From: HNR sp040400085 | Lineage (GTDB): Bacteria; Actinomycetota; Actinomycetes; Actinomycetales; Microbacteriaceae | Assembly: GCA_040400085.1 (NCBI GenBank) | Contig: JBBAQX010000021.1 | Span: 7,382 to 71,381 of the forward strand | Direction: 5' to 3' | Length of the DNA: 64,000 nt | In this document: piece after piece, positions 6,608-14,735 of the stretch | Layout of the letters: each line of letters starts with the position of its first letter | Numbering within the stretch: the stretch's first letter is position 1 | Program-made: the position numbers and the translations under genes | The notes under the pieces: generated by a model | Database searches by the model: none | What the model was told of the DNA's origin: nothing | Seen by the model: the letters and a program-made list of their open reading frames with translations, nothing else

Positions 6608-6961
6608 TTACTTCCTCTGGTCCATGTCCTTGGACGTTGCCGTGTAGCCACCCGTGATCTTCTTGATGAGCGAGGCAACCGCAGCTGCTAGCGCCGTCGC
6701 AGCGCCAGCCACGTAGGCAGCCTGAAGGCCGCTCTTGGCGACCGGCTCGGTGACGAAGAACGAGGCCGCCCCAAGGGCAGCCAACGGGATCACGATGCTC
6801 AAGACCATCGAGTCGAGGATCTCGGGCAGCTTCCTCCAGTCAAAGACCTTCTGTTGGATCGACCTGTAGATCGCCAGCAGGAAATCCACGCCACTGATGA
6901 TGAGCAGCGCGTAGATCGGGCTGACGAGCGGGTCGTTGATGAACTGACCAATCTGATCCAT
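6608..6961 (-). CDS. Holin candidate (117 aa)
   Basis: Three hydrophobic stretches are visible, about residues 14-32 (SPIYALLIISGVDFLLAIY), 52-72 (MVLSIVIPLAALGAASFF) and 80-98 (LQAAYVAGAATALAAAVASL), with a charged C-terminus (KDMDQRK). Length, topology and position directly downstream of the peptidase gene fit a phage holin that permeabilises the inner membrane so the lytic enzyme can reach the wall. Confidence 0.75.
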   Translation of the reverse strand: MDQIGQFINDPLVSPIYALLIISGVDFLLAIYRSIQQKVFDWRKLPEILDSMVLSIVIPLAALGAASFFVTEPVAKSGLQAAYVAGAATALAAAVASLIKKITGGYTATSKDMDQRK

Positions 6962-6970
6962 GTGTCCTCC

Positions 6971-7912
6971 CTACTTCATGCGCTGGACAAGCGAGATGTG
7001 GATCCAGCGATTGCCCGTCGCATCACCAAGCCAACGGCGCGATCCGTTGACGAGAGTGCCAGTTGAGGTCGTCTGGGCGTTCTTGAACACGAAGCCCGCG
7101 TCCACGGTCCGGACGATGTTGCCCGCCTTGATGTACGGGCTGCTGCGGAAGCGTGAGTTGTTGAACATGACCTTCCAGTTGCCCAGCCAGCCAACGTAGC
7201 CGCCGTACTTCAGGACAACCGGAGACGGCATGGGATCGATGACGTCAACTGCCTTCCACGCCTCCCAAGCCTGATTGAGATACTGCCAAGGAAGCCAGCA
7301 GTCTCCGTTGACACCCCAGTTGGCACCCCATGAGTTCCGGAGTCGAAGACCGCGCGCATCCCACCCGATGGCGGTGATGGCGTGCCCGCCAGCTGCGGTC
7401 GACGGTGCGCGTAGGACGCCTGTACTAGTGGTCGAGAACCACGACCAGTACCACGCCATGGCGAGAGTCACGGGACCGAAGGCCATGATCGCGGCTTGGA
7501 TCTCTTCCTTGACGGGCATGACGTAGTAGTACGCCTTGATACGGTGCTTGGCGGCGTCGATCCCACCATCAAGCGGGTACCCGACGTTCAGCATCCGATC
7601 GAAGGCGTCGCGCAAATACGCTCCGTTCGCACCGCCACCGATGGCCCGGAAGAACCTGTCTTCATCGAAGGGGAAGAACCGGCCCTGATCGATCCGGTCT
7701 TCGTAGGCTTTCATCGTCTCCGTGCTGTAGGCGACGCATTGGGGATCCGACCCTTGGTTCAACACCGGAGGGATCAGGCCGGGGATGACGTACGTGAGCG
7801 GAGCTGACACGGGCTTCTCGATCGCCGCCGCCTCATACAGCTTGGCGATCGGATAGTCACGTGGGTCTGGGGGACTCTGAAGAGCCCCGAGTCCGAAATC
7901 CGGAACTGGCAC
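6971..7912 (-). CDS. Papain-family (C1) cysteine peptidase, endolysin candidate
   Basis: The DPRDYP start and a complete papain-type active site are visible: Gln and Cys in VLNQGSDPQCVAYS (about residues 51-64), His in GGHAITAIGWD (about 175-185) and Asn in LRNSWGANWG (about 191-200). After residue 235 comes a separate region of about 80 residues that looks like a beta-rich, SH3-like binding domain. The GTG start at 7912 has a perfect AGGAGGT upstream. Position next to the holin suggests endolysin, but papain-like enzymes also occur as virion proteins, and the gene follows directly after minor tail genes. Confidence 0.8.
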   Translation of the reverse strand: MPVPDFGLGALQSPPDPRDYPIAKLYEAAAIEKPVSAPLTYVIPGLIPPVLNQGSDPQCVAYSTETMKAYEDRIDQGRFFPFDEDRFFRAIGGGANGAYLRDAFDRMLNVGYPLDGGIDAAKHRIKAYYYVMPVKEEIQAAIMAFGPVTLAMAWYWSWFSTTSTGVLRAPSTAAGGHAITAIGWDARGLRLRNSWGANWGVNGDCWLPWQYLNQAWEAWKAVDVIDPMPSPVVLKYGGYVGWLGNWKVMFNNSRFRSSPYIKAGNIVRTVDAGFVFKNAQTTSTGTLVNGSRRWLGDATGNRWIHISLVQRMK

Positions 7913-7922
7913 TGACCACCTC

Positions 7923-8924
7923 CTACGAACTGTCCGCGTTCTCTAGCGCGGTGACGCGACCAACTACTGACGTGAGCACGCTATGAAGATCTTCGCCCTC
8001 GGTATATACGTCGAACGCCTTAGCCATCGTGACGACGGTGTCCAAGTCGAAGTCGTACTGAGCCGTGTTGTCCCGGGGATGCTGGGTTCGGTAGGGATTG
8101 ACGATGTAGGCGTCCGCGCTCAATGACCCAAGACGTCCCTTCTTGAGAACTGCGTTGGACGACCAGTTGCCATGACGAACGGCGTATACAGAGAGCTGCG
8201 CAGAAGCCGGAAACGATCCATGGAAGGTCCACTGGTTGGCTGTCGACCAGATCTCTATGTTGTCGATCTTGCTGACGGTCGGGCTCTGGGGGAAGGTGTA
8301 CAGATCTAGGAACGGGGAGACGTTGTCGTTGCCGTATCCGAACAGCTGGTTTGTCGTCTCGATGTCCCATGTCGTCGGCTCTGGATCGTCGCGTTGCCAC
8401 ACCCGCGCGTAGTAGTTGTCCTCAGTCCACCTAAGGTGAACCCGGTACCACGTGTTGGCCGTGACGGAGAACGTGATTGCCGGGTCATCGTCCCAGAACC
8501 ACGTGAACATCTCCCATGTGCCTTCGGTCCCGCTCTGGTAGACATAGATGCCGCAATACTGGTAGTTATCGAGCGTGAACCCATACATGGGCAGTCCGGC
8601 CGTGAACGTGCCCGTGTTGAAGTCGAAGAACAGGTCACCAGACGCCGGGAATGGGAAACCGACGTACTCGTCCCAGTTCGCCGCAGCGACCGGCGAGTAG
8701 AAGACCATGGCCGATCCATCGACCGACGTCAGCCAATCTTCGACTGACGCCACCGATGAGTACGGACCCGGACCCCACTTTCCACCAAGACCCTTCTCGA
8801 CGGTCCTGTTGAAGTCATCCATGAAGATGCGCTTCATCAGGACGCCATCAATCGTCTTGGTGGTGAACTCCTGAGTGCGGCGAAGGATCGCGTCTGCGGT
8901 CAGAGCGCCTTCGATGACGTCCAT
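7923..8924 (-). CDS. Lectin-like minor tail protein (333 aa)
   Basis: The N-terminus holds one copy of the phage's repeat (GALTADAILRRTQE), then a beta-sandwich region opening with FMDDFNR that resembles LamG or concanavalin-type folds (aromatic-rich, alternating strands). Two further repeat-like units follow (SSNAVLKKGRLGS, LSADAYIV), and a C-terminal helix (HSVLTSVVGRVTALENA) that looks like a short trimerising coiled coil. It is the last tail gene before lysis. Likely host-receptor or glycan binding on the tail tip. Confidence 0.7.
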   Translation of the reverse strand: MDVIEGALTADAILRRTQEFTTKTIDGVLMKRIFMDDFNRTVEKGLGGKWGPGPYSSVASVEDWLTSVDGSAMVFYSPVAAANWDEYVGFPFPASGDLFFDFNTGTFTAGLPMYGFTLDNYQYCGIYVYQSGTEGTWEMFTWFWDDDPAITFSVTANTWYRVHLRWTEDNYYARVWQRDDPEPTTWDIETTNQLFGYGNDNVSPFLDLYTFPQSPTVSKIDNIEIWSTANQWTFHGSFPASAQLSVYAVRHGNWSSNAVLKKGRLGSLSADAYIVNPYRTQHPRDNTAQYDFDLDTVVTMAKAFDVYTEGEDLHSVLTSVVGRVTALENADSS

Positions 8925-8927
8925 CGG

Positions 8928-10121
8928 TCAACAGACCAGATCGATGAGGTAGGCACCGCAGGTGAACGATCCGGTGATCGGCCTGATGATCTGGGCGGCG
9001 GCAGAGAAGGATCCCTCTTTTCTGAAGCCAGCCGCGACGATCACCGCATCAATGCAGCCCCGCTTGTCATCGTAGTCGCCCGGTATGCCGGGGAACTCCA
9101 TGGTCTTCTTGAGGATGGCATTGGCCCGGAAGTAAGGCTGGATGAATGCCCCCATGGTGAACGTACGAACCCTGTGGTTCCCACCCTCCAGAGCCGTGAT
9201 GCGGGCAACGATGTCAGTCAGGACGGTGTGGACGTCTGTCCCTGACGCATACTTCTCAATCGCCCCATCTAGAACCACAACCGTGTCTGGCTCGGTACCA
9301 AAGTGATCCAAGAAACGGGAATGACCTGACCGCTTCCCGATAATCCACGCGTCAGCGAAGAAGTGACGCGGAACGATCTCGGCGTCAATGGTGTTCAGCT
9401 CGCCGGGAACACCAAGAACCGTTCTTGTCTTCAGGAGGACCGCATTGGCTGTCAGCGTGCCCAGCACGGTGGCGGCTGGAACCGTGTCGGCGTCGTAGTA
9501 GACAAAGTTGTCCATCGCGCCGGTTTCGGCAGTGCAGCCGTAGACGCTGATCTCAACCTTGTCGTTGACCCACTGAGCGGGGGTCAGCTCAATGGTTCCG
9601 TTGGTTCCCGAAGCTGAGTTGGAACCGGGCTCGGCATCGCTGCGCTTCCAGATCTTGACCCCGAGAGCGCCAAAGGCAACCCCGTTGAACGATCCCTTGA
9701 TCGTGTACCACGTGCTGGCTTCCGGGGTGAAGTTGTAGATCGCCCGTGTAGACCAGCTGTCGTAGTTCCCGACCGTGGCTCGCCAAGTCGACCCCGTCGC
9801 CTGCTCTACCGCGATCTGAACCGTGAAGTTCTTGCCCTGTGTCGTCCACCAGTACGGGCGCGTGTCTGAGATGTTCGCCGGAACGTAGAAGTCCCACTGG
9901 ACATACCCGGAACGCATCCGGTAGGTGCTCTCGGCGTTCTTGACACGGGCAGTCGCGTACTTTGCCGCCTGAACACGAGCAGCGGAACCATCGACCCACG
10001 TCGTTCCGCTAGAGGAGACGTACAGGATCTCCCAGAGTGATCCCCAGTTGTTGACGTTCCACGGAGTCGTTGGGCCGGTTGATCTCTGGAAGTCGTCGCT
10101 GAAGATGATCGACCCTGCCAT
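8928..10121 (-). CDS. Lectin-like minor tail protein (397 aa), paralogue of the next downstream gene
   Basis: Starts with IIFSDDFQR and a beta-sandwich domain of about 210 residues, related to the domain at 7923-8924 and to the insert in the 1009-residue hub protein. Then come repeat units (GTLTANAVLLKTRT, then FFADAWIIGK, FRANAILKKTMEF and GSFSAAAQIIRP) and a helix (VHTVLTDIVARITALEGG) matching the C-terminal helix of its neighbour. This mix of lectin domain plus 14-residue units is shared by three tail genes here. Likely adhesion. Confidence 0.7.
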   Translation of the reverse strand: MAGSIIFSDDFQRSTGPTTPWNVNNWGSLWEILYVSSSGTTWVDGSAARVQAAKYATARVKNAESTYRMRSGYVQWDFYVPANISDTRPYWWTTQGKNFTVQIAVEQATGSTWRATVGNYDSWSTRAIYNFTPEASTWYTIKGSFNGVAFGALGVKIWKRSDAEPGSNSASGTNGTIELTPAQWVNDKVEISVYGCTAETGAMDNFVYYDADTVPAATVLGTLTANAVLLKTRTVLGVPGELNTIDAEIVPRHFFADAWIIGKRSGHSRFLDHFGTEPDTVVVLDGAIEKYASGTDVHTVLTDIVARITALEGGNHRVRTFTMGAFIQPYFRANAILKKTMEFPGIPGDYDDKRGCIDAVIVAAGFRKEGSFSAAAQIIRPITGSFTCGAYLIDLVC

Positions 10122-10124
10122 GAC

Positions 10125-11699
10125 TCACCCCGCCATCGTTCGGCACTGGATCCAGATCCAGTCAGATGAGGATGGAGGAACGAAGAACGTGATGACCCCA
10201 AGCTCCGGATCCGTCTCCTCGTAGTCAACCTGAAGGCGCTGGAGTAGGCCGTTCAGGTAGACCGCCGTTGTCCCCTCGATGTACCCGACGTACTGCTTCG
10301 TGCTCTCCACGGTCAGGTAGATCGAGAAGTCGACCCTGCTGCCATCCGGGTTCTCCTTCGGAGAGAACGCTCCGAAAGCACCGAAGGACGCCCTCTCAGA
10401 CGTGTTGGTTACAGAGGCGATCTGGAGCGTGGCCGTCTTAGACTTGGCCTTGAGGAGATACCTCCACAGGGTCCAAGGGTCAGACACCTGAATGCCGAAG
10501 AACCCATCGAAGCGGACGTATCCCTTGCCAGTCGGGTCCAGCTCAGGGAACGAGATCTTGATCTGGCGAAGCGGGAGCAGCTTGATGAGCGGATGGGCTG
10601 GATCGGTTCCGAATGTGTACAGGTGGATCATCACCAGCTGGCCCGGGGTCAGGTGGTTTCCGCCCGGGACGTCATGCCCGAACCACGCGAACCTGAACTG
10701 CCATTGCGGGTACTTCAGACCGTAGAGCTGATCTCCCTGCTGACTTGGGCTTCCGTCAACAATCAGCTGGGCTCGCTGCGTGACACCCTTCTGGATGCCG
10801 TAGCCCTGCTCTCCGAAGTGCGTCTCAGCGATCTGCCACCTGTTGTGGCGGCTGATGCTGTCGTCGTTCTTGTGGCGGGCGAAGACCGTCCCACCACTCG
10901 TTCCAGCCCACTCGGATCCGCCCCACACCAAGGCGTCATTGGAGATGTAGCTGCCGTCCTCCGTGCAGTCCATCTCGCGGAAGCCGATGGTGTTCCGGTT
11001 GTTGGGGACGTCGCTGAAGCCCCAGTCAGCCTCCATGTCCTCGATGGCGTGGTAATGGAGCTTCTTGTCCGGAGAGATGTAGAAGATCGCCCCGGAGAAC
11101 TGGCTGAAGTCCTCCATCTGCTTGCGCCACAGGGTACCCTGCTGGGTCCACGCGAGCTTCTTCTCTCGGCTAGTCTCATCGACCCACACGTAGTCGACCT
11201 CATCGACCTCAGTCGAATAGTCGAACCCACTCAGATCAAGGTACTTCGGACACAGCTCGTTCTTGATGAGCCATCCGTCCTTGCGCGATCCCAAGAAGCT
11301 GGGAAGCTGCTTGAGGAACCCAGCCGCAGAGTCAGCCGTGCTGAACCTCAACACACGCTTGTCGAACAGGATGTTGTAGTCGACCCCCCGCAACACCCAG
11401 AGCCGGGTCTTGACTTCCGTGACGCCACCATGAGCCGCGTCTGTCCGGTCTACCGGGAAGGCGAACTTGCGACTGACCTGCGTGAGATAGCCTCCGAACA
11501 TGAGCTTCCCATCGACCGTGAGGGTAACTTCCTTGCCCGTGACGAACGGGGCAAGAGTCTGCTCTTCATCCTTGCAGGTGAACTCGAACGTGCCGGGGAC
11601 GGCCGAGAACTGGACCTCGAACGAGGCCGACTCGAACATGACGTGGTGGGTGATGTCTGTCCCGTCGTACTTGATGACGACGGTGGATCCAGCTGTCAT
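10125..11699 (-). CDS. Hub-type tail protein (524 aa)
   Basis: The beginning (TVVIKYDGTDITHHVMFESA, then a short beta-barrel) has the shape of distal-tail/hub proteins. Shared landmarks with the 1009-residue neighbour are VDYNILF, FYISPDKKLHYHAIED and a C-terminal domain (VYLNGLLQRLQVDYEE). It follows the tape measure in gene order, where baseplate hub proteins sit. Probably part of the tail tip; not enzymatic as far as can be seen. Confidence 0.7.
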   Translation of the reverse strand: MTAGSTVVIKYDGTDITHHVMFESASFEVQFSAVPGTFEFTCKDEEQTLAPFVTGKEVTLTVDGKLMFGGYLTQVSRKFAFPVDRTDAAHGGVTEVKTRLWVLRGVDYNILFDKRVLRFSTADSAAGFLKQLPSFLGSRKDGWLIKNELCPKYLDLSGFDYSTEVDEVDYVWVDETSREKKLAWTQQGTLWRKQMEDFSQFSGAIFYISPDKKLHYHAIEDMEADWGFSDVPNNRNTIGFREMDCTEDGSYISNDALVWGGSEWAGTSGGTVFARHKNDDSISRHNRWQIAETHFGEQGYGIQKGVTQRAQLIVDGSPSQQGDQLYGLKYPQWQFRFAWFGHDVPGGNHLTPGQLVMIHLYTFGTDPAHPLIKLLPLRQIKISFPELDPTGKGYVRFDGFFGIQVSDPWTLWRYLLKAKSKTATLQIASVTNTSERASFGAFGAFSPKENPDGSRVDFSIYLTVESTKQYVGYIEGTTAVYLNGLLQRLQVDYEETDPELGVITFFVPPSSSDWIWIQCRTMAG

Positions 11700-11702
11700 G
11701 GG

Positions 11703-14700
11703 TTATCCCCAGTAGGAGGTGTCGGGGAAGTAGCAGACTTCGATCATGGCGGCATTGATGAAGTTGTTCAGGAACGAGATCGTCCCGATCAGATGATCGA
11801 GTTCTACGTAGTCAAGGGCCGCTTTCACGGGCTGTCCGTCAACGAACACAGCAACCGATCCGGGGATATAGCCACTCTGGAGCTTGATAGACCAGTTCTC
11901 ACCACTGTCGATCGTTGCCTGAAGCGTGGCCTTGTCGATAGCAATGACCTCGCATCGACGCTCCTCTTCGGTGGATCCCCTGCTGTTGGACGGGTCACAG
12001 AAGTGGTTTCCGCATGGAGCCACGACGTACATCGCGTTGATTTCCAACTCTGACCCGACAGTAGCCGTGATGGACCCGCCATTGGGCAGAAGAAGTGGGC
12101 CACCAGACGGATCGAGATGTCTCAGAATGCCCAGTGGATCGCTTATCGCCACGGATAGACTGAAGCCATGGCTAATCTGGGGCTGATCGATTGGCAGGAT
12201 GGCCTCCCAATCCACCGTCGTAGATGAGCTATTGGCCCTTACCCTGACAACTCCAAACCAAAGAGGGGCATTCCACGTAAATGGAGCCCACGCATTGGTC
12301 TGTCCGCCACTCCCAGACCCCTCTTCTGTTTCCAATGTCAACTCAGGATCGGATCCCACGAACTGCGGCTTATCTGGCCCAAACCCATATATGCCGACCG
12401 GAACGTCGAGATCCATCTGAACTCGGTTAGCCCCAACCCCACTACTCTGGCTGCACGAAACGGTCAGGGTTCCCTTGACCTTGGTCCTCGACGGAAGCGT
12501 CGTGACATACCGATTGTCAATCGGTACGCTCGCGTTTGGCGCTCGGTCGATGAAGTAGTAGTAGCTCAGGGTTGACGTGGCATCACTTACATATCCGGGT
12601 CCGTAGTCAACTCCAAGAGCCGCCCATGCGATGCTGATCTGCTGACTGGCAGTGCCCGACGTCTGGCTTTCACTATCTGTTCCCCACGGGATGCCGTAGA
12701 ACCGACCATCTGAAATCGGCTCGCAGTAGAACGACTTGGCCCACCCCAGATAGGCCACATCCGTCGTTATTGGAAGCATCCCGTAGCGATCCGACTCGGC
12801 CTGACTACCCCACACGCTGATCCCTTGGAGGTATGAGCCAGCACTTACTGGATGAAACGCGATCTGCGATGTAGCAGGAGCCACGTACGTCGGGTCATCC
12901 GAATGATCCGCATACGACCCGGTCGCGTAGGTGACAGTCCAGTTGAACGGTTCCTTCGTCCCCTGACGCCAGACCTTGGCGTACATCCCATACCCGGGCC
13001 ACCAGACCGCCCGAACGTAGAAGGGACGTGTAAGAACGCTGTACAGGTAGGACGAGACTGCACTCTCGCTGTTGGCCTCGTTCGGGAACAGATCCGGGTC
13101 GGCCCCAATGTTGCCAACAGCCACTCGTCCAGAAGCAGCACCGGGAACGGATGCTCTCAGGTAGACCTGCAATCCACCGCTTGACCGATTGAAGATCCGC
13201 AGGCCACCGCCAAGAGATCCACTCCAGCCAGATGGGTTGATCGCCGCGATGATGACAACGGCCCCCGAGACTGGGGTCTTGAGCATGATCGTCTTGTCAA
13301 CGAAGACCGACATCCCCACCCCTTGGGTGAAAGACGGGTCCGCTACAACCGGATCATCAGTCCATCCGCCAGTCGCCCACGACCCACAGCTACCACTGTT
13401 GGGTTGCCCAGATGCCCGGTCGAAATCGTCGCTGAAGATGGGAGCAAGGTTGGTCAACGGAGGAAACGTGGGAGCCCCGAGGCTTGGGACAGGGCAGCTC
13501 TCGAAATCGATGTTCGGGATCACGATCTCGGGGAGCTTGATCTTCGGGAACCAATACTCGAACGTGTTCCACGGCTCATCGATCGCGTGCGACAGGATGA
13601 GATCGAAGCGGGCCTCAACTGGGGTCGGGAAGGTGATCTTCATGCGTCGGATCGGAATGACGTCCGCGAAACCGAACACGTTCGACTTGAAGTCGACCTT
13701 CTGCGCAACCCGGAACGTAGGCGTGAAGAGCGACACGGAAACCGACACGGCGTCGTCCTTGCCGCCTCGCTTGTTCTGCGGTGAGCCGTAGACGAAGCTG
13801 CGGGAACGCTTATCGACTGACGCCTGACGCCACATGTCGCCCCGGAAGTCTCCTACCTGCCAGAGCCCGTGGGTGTCGATCGAAGCTTGATCCCTTGTGC
13901 GCTTGAACTTGACCCTCTTCGACCCCTGACCAGCTCCCCAAACCATGGCGTCGTTGACGAGGTTCGCCCCGTTGTAGAGGATCTCCATCTCGCGATAGCC
14001 AAGCTCATCCAGAGCAACCGGCGTATCCGTCAGCTTGTACTCGGCGTTCGGGGTATCGACGTCTGTGTAGACGAGCTTCTTGTCCGGGTCGATGTAGAAG
14101 ATCGAACCGGGGTAGCGGGCGATCGCCTTCATGGCGTCTTCCCAGCTCCATCCGCCTCCAGCCGGGTTGCCCTTGGCATCTGGGTTGGGCTGCCCTACGG
14201 TCTCAACTAGCGTGTCGTAATCGAGACCGTCGCCCGACAAATCGAGGTTCTCGCTGCACAGGTACTCGATCATCACCCGGTCCCACGTGCCGGACGGCCA
14301 TGACTTCAGCTCGGCGTTGGCGGGGTTCCCGTTCTTGTTGAAGCAGAACCGCTTCCTGAACAGGATGTTGTAGTCGACCCCCTCGATGATGAGAGCGCGC
14401 GGCACAACGATGACAGGCTGGGCATCCAGCGGATCGCCGCATGGGTACTTGTCGCTGTACGGCCTAACCGATCGCTGGTGCGGAGCTGAGGCGTACGGGA
14501 AGAAGTATTGGCGCTGGACGCTTTGGATCCAGCCGCCCCACACGCGCTTGTCGTCTACGTCCAAGGTGATGGTCTGGCCCACGACGAACTCGTAGGCGTA
14601 CTCCATGTCCTTGAGACGAAACTTGCAGGCACCCGGAGAACCGGATGCCTGCGAGTTGAACTCGGCATCAGCAAAGATCACGTCGTCAGTGATGTCGACC

Positions 14701-14732
14701 CCGTTGACCTTGATGACGATGACACTCGCCAT
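11703..14732 (-). CDS. Large hub-type tail protein with lectin-like insert (1009 aa)
   Basis: Residues 1-430 parallel the 524-residue neighbour (DGVDITDDVIFADAEF-like opening, then VDYNILFRKR and FYIDPDKKLVYTD). An insert of roughly 350-400 residues starts at IFSDDFDRASGQ and contains a DDF-type beta-sandwich like those of the two lectin-like genes. The C-terminal 100 residues again match the paralogue (VFVDGQPVKAALDYVELDHL). It is the first gene after the tape measure. Likely the tail-tip hub that also carries a carbohydrate-binding domain. Confidence 0.75.
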   Translation of the reverse strand: MASVIVIKVNGVDITDDVIFADAEFNSQASGSPGACKFRLKDMEYAYEFVVGQTITLDVDDKRVWGGWIQSVQRQYFFPYASAPHQRSVRPYSDKYPCGDPLDAQPVIVVPRALIIEGVDYNILFRKRFCFNKNGNPANAELKSWPSGTWDRVMIEYLCSENLDLSGDGLDYDTLVETVGQPNPDAKGNPAGGGWSWEDAMKAIARYPGSIFYIDPDKKLVYTDVDTPNAEYKLTDTPVALDELGYREMEILYNGANLVNDAMVWGAGQGSKRVKFKRTRDQASIDTHGLWQVGDFRGDMWRQASVDKRSRSFVYGSPQNKRGGKDDAVSVSVSLFTPTFRVAQKVDFKSNVFGFADVIPIRRMKITFPTPVEARFDLILSHAIDEPWNTFEYWFPKIKLPEIVIPNIDFESCPVPSLGAPTFPPLTNLAPIFSDDFDRASGQPNSGSCGSWATGGWTDDPVVADPSFTQGVGMSVFVDKTIMLKTPVSGAVVIIAAINPSGWSGSLGGGLRIFNRSSGGLQVYLRASVPGAASGRVAVGNIGADPDLFPNEANSESAVSSYLYSVLTRPFYVRAVWWPGYGMYAKVWRQGTKEPFNWTVTYATGSYADHSDDPTYVAPATSQIAFHPVSAGSYLQGISVWGSQAESDRYGMLPITTDVAYLGWAKSFYCEPISDGRFYGIPWGTDSESQTSGTASQQISIAWAALGVDYGPGYVSDATSTLSYYYFIDRAPNASVPIDNRYVTTLPSRTKVKGTLTVSCSQSSGVGANRVQMDLDVPVGIYGFGPDKPQFVGSDPELTLETEEGSGSGGQTNAWAPFTWNAPLWFGVVRVRANSSSTTVDWEAILPIDQPQISHGFSLSVAISDPLGILRHLDPSGGPLLLPNGGSITATVGSELEINAMYVVAPCGNHFCDPSNSRGSTEEERRCEVIAIDKATLQATIDSGENWSIKLQSGYIPGSVAVFVDGQPVKAALDYVELDHLIGTISFLNNFINAAMIEVCYFPDTSYWG

Positions 14733-14735
14733 GGG

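Noticed and set aside
10593..12053. 486-codon plus-strand ORF opposite the two hub genes
   Set aside because: It crosses the junction of two well-supported minus genes and has no recognisable domain or ribosome-binding site.
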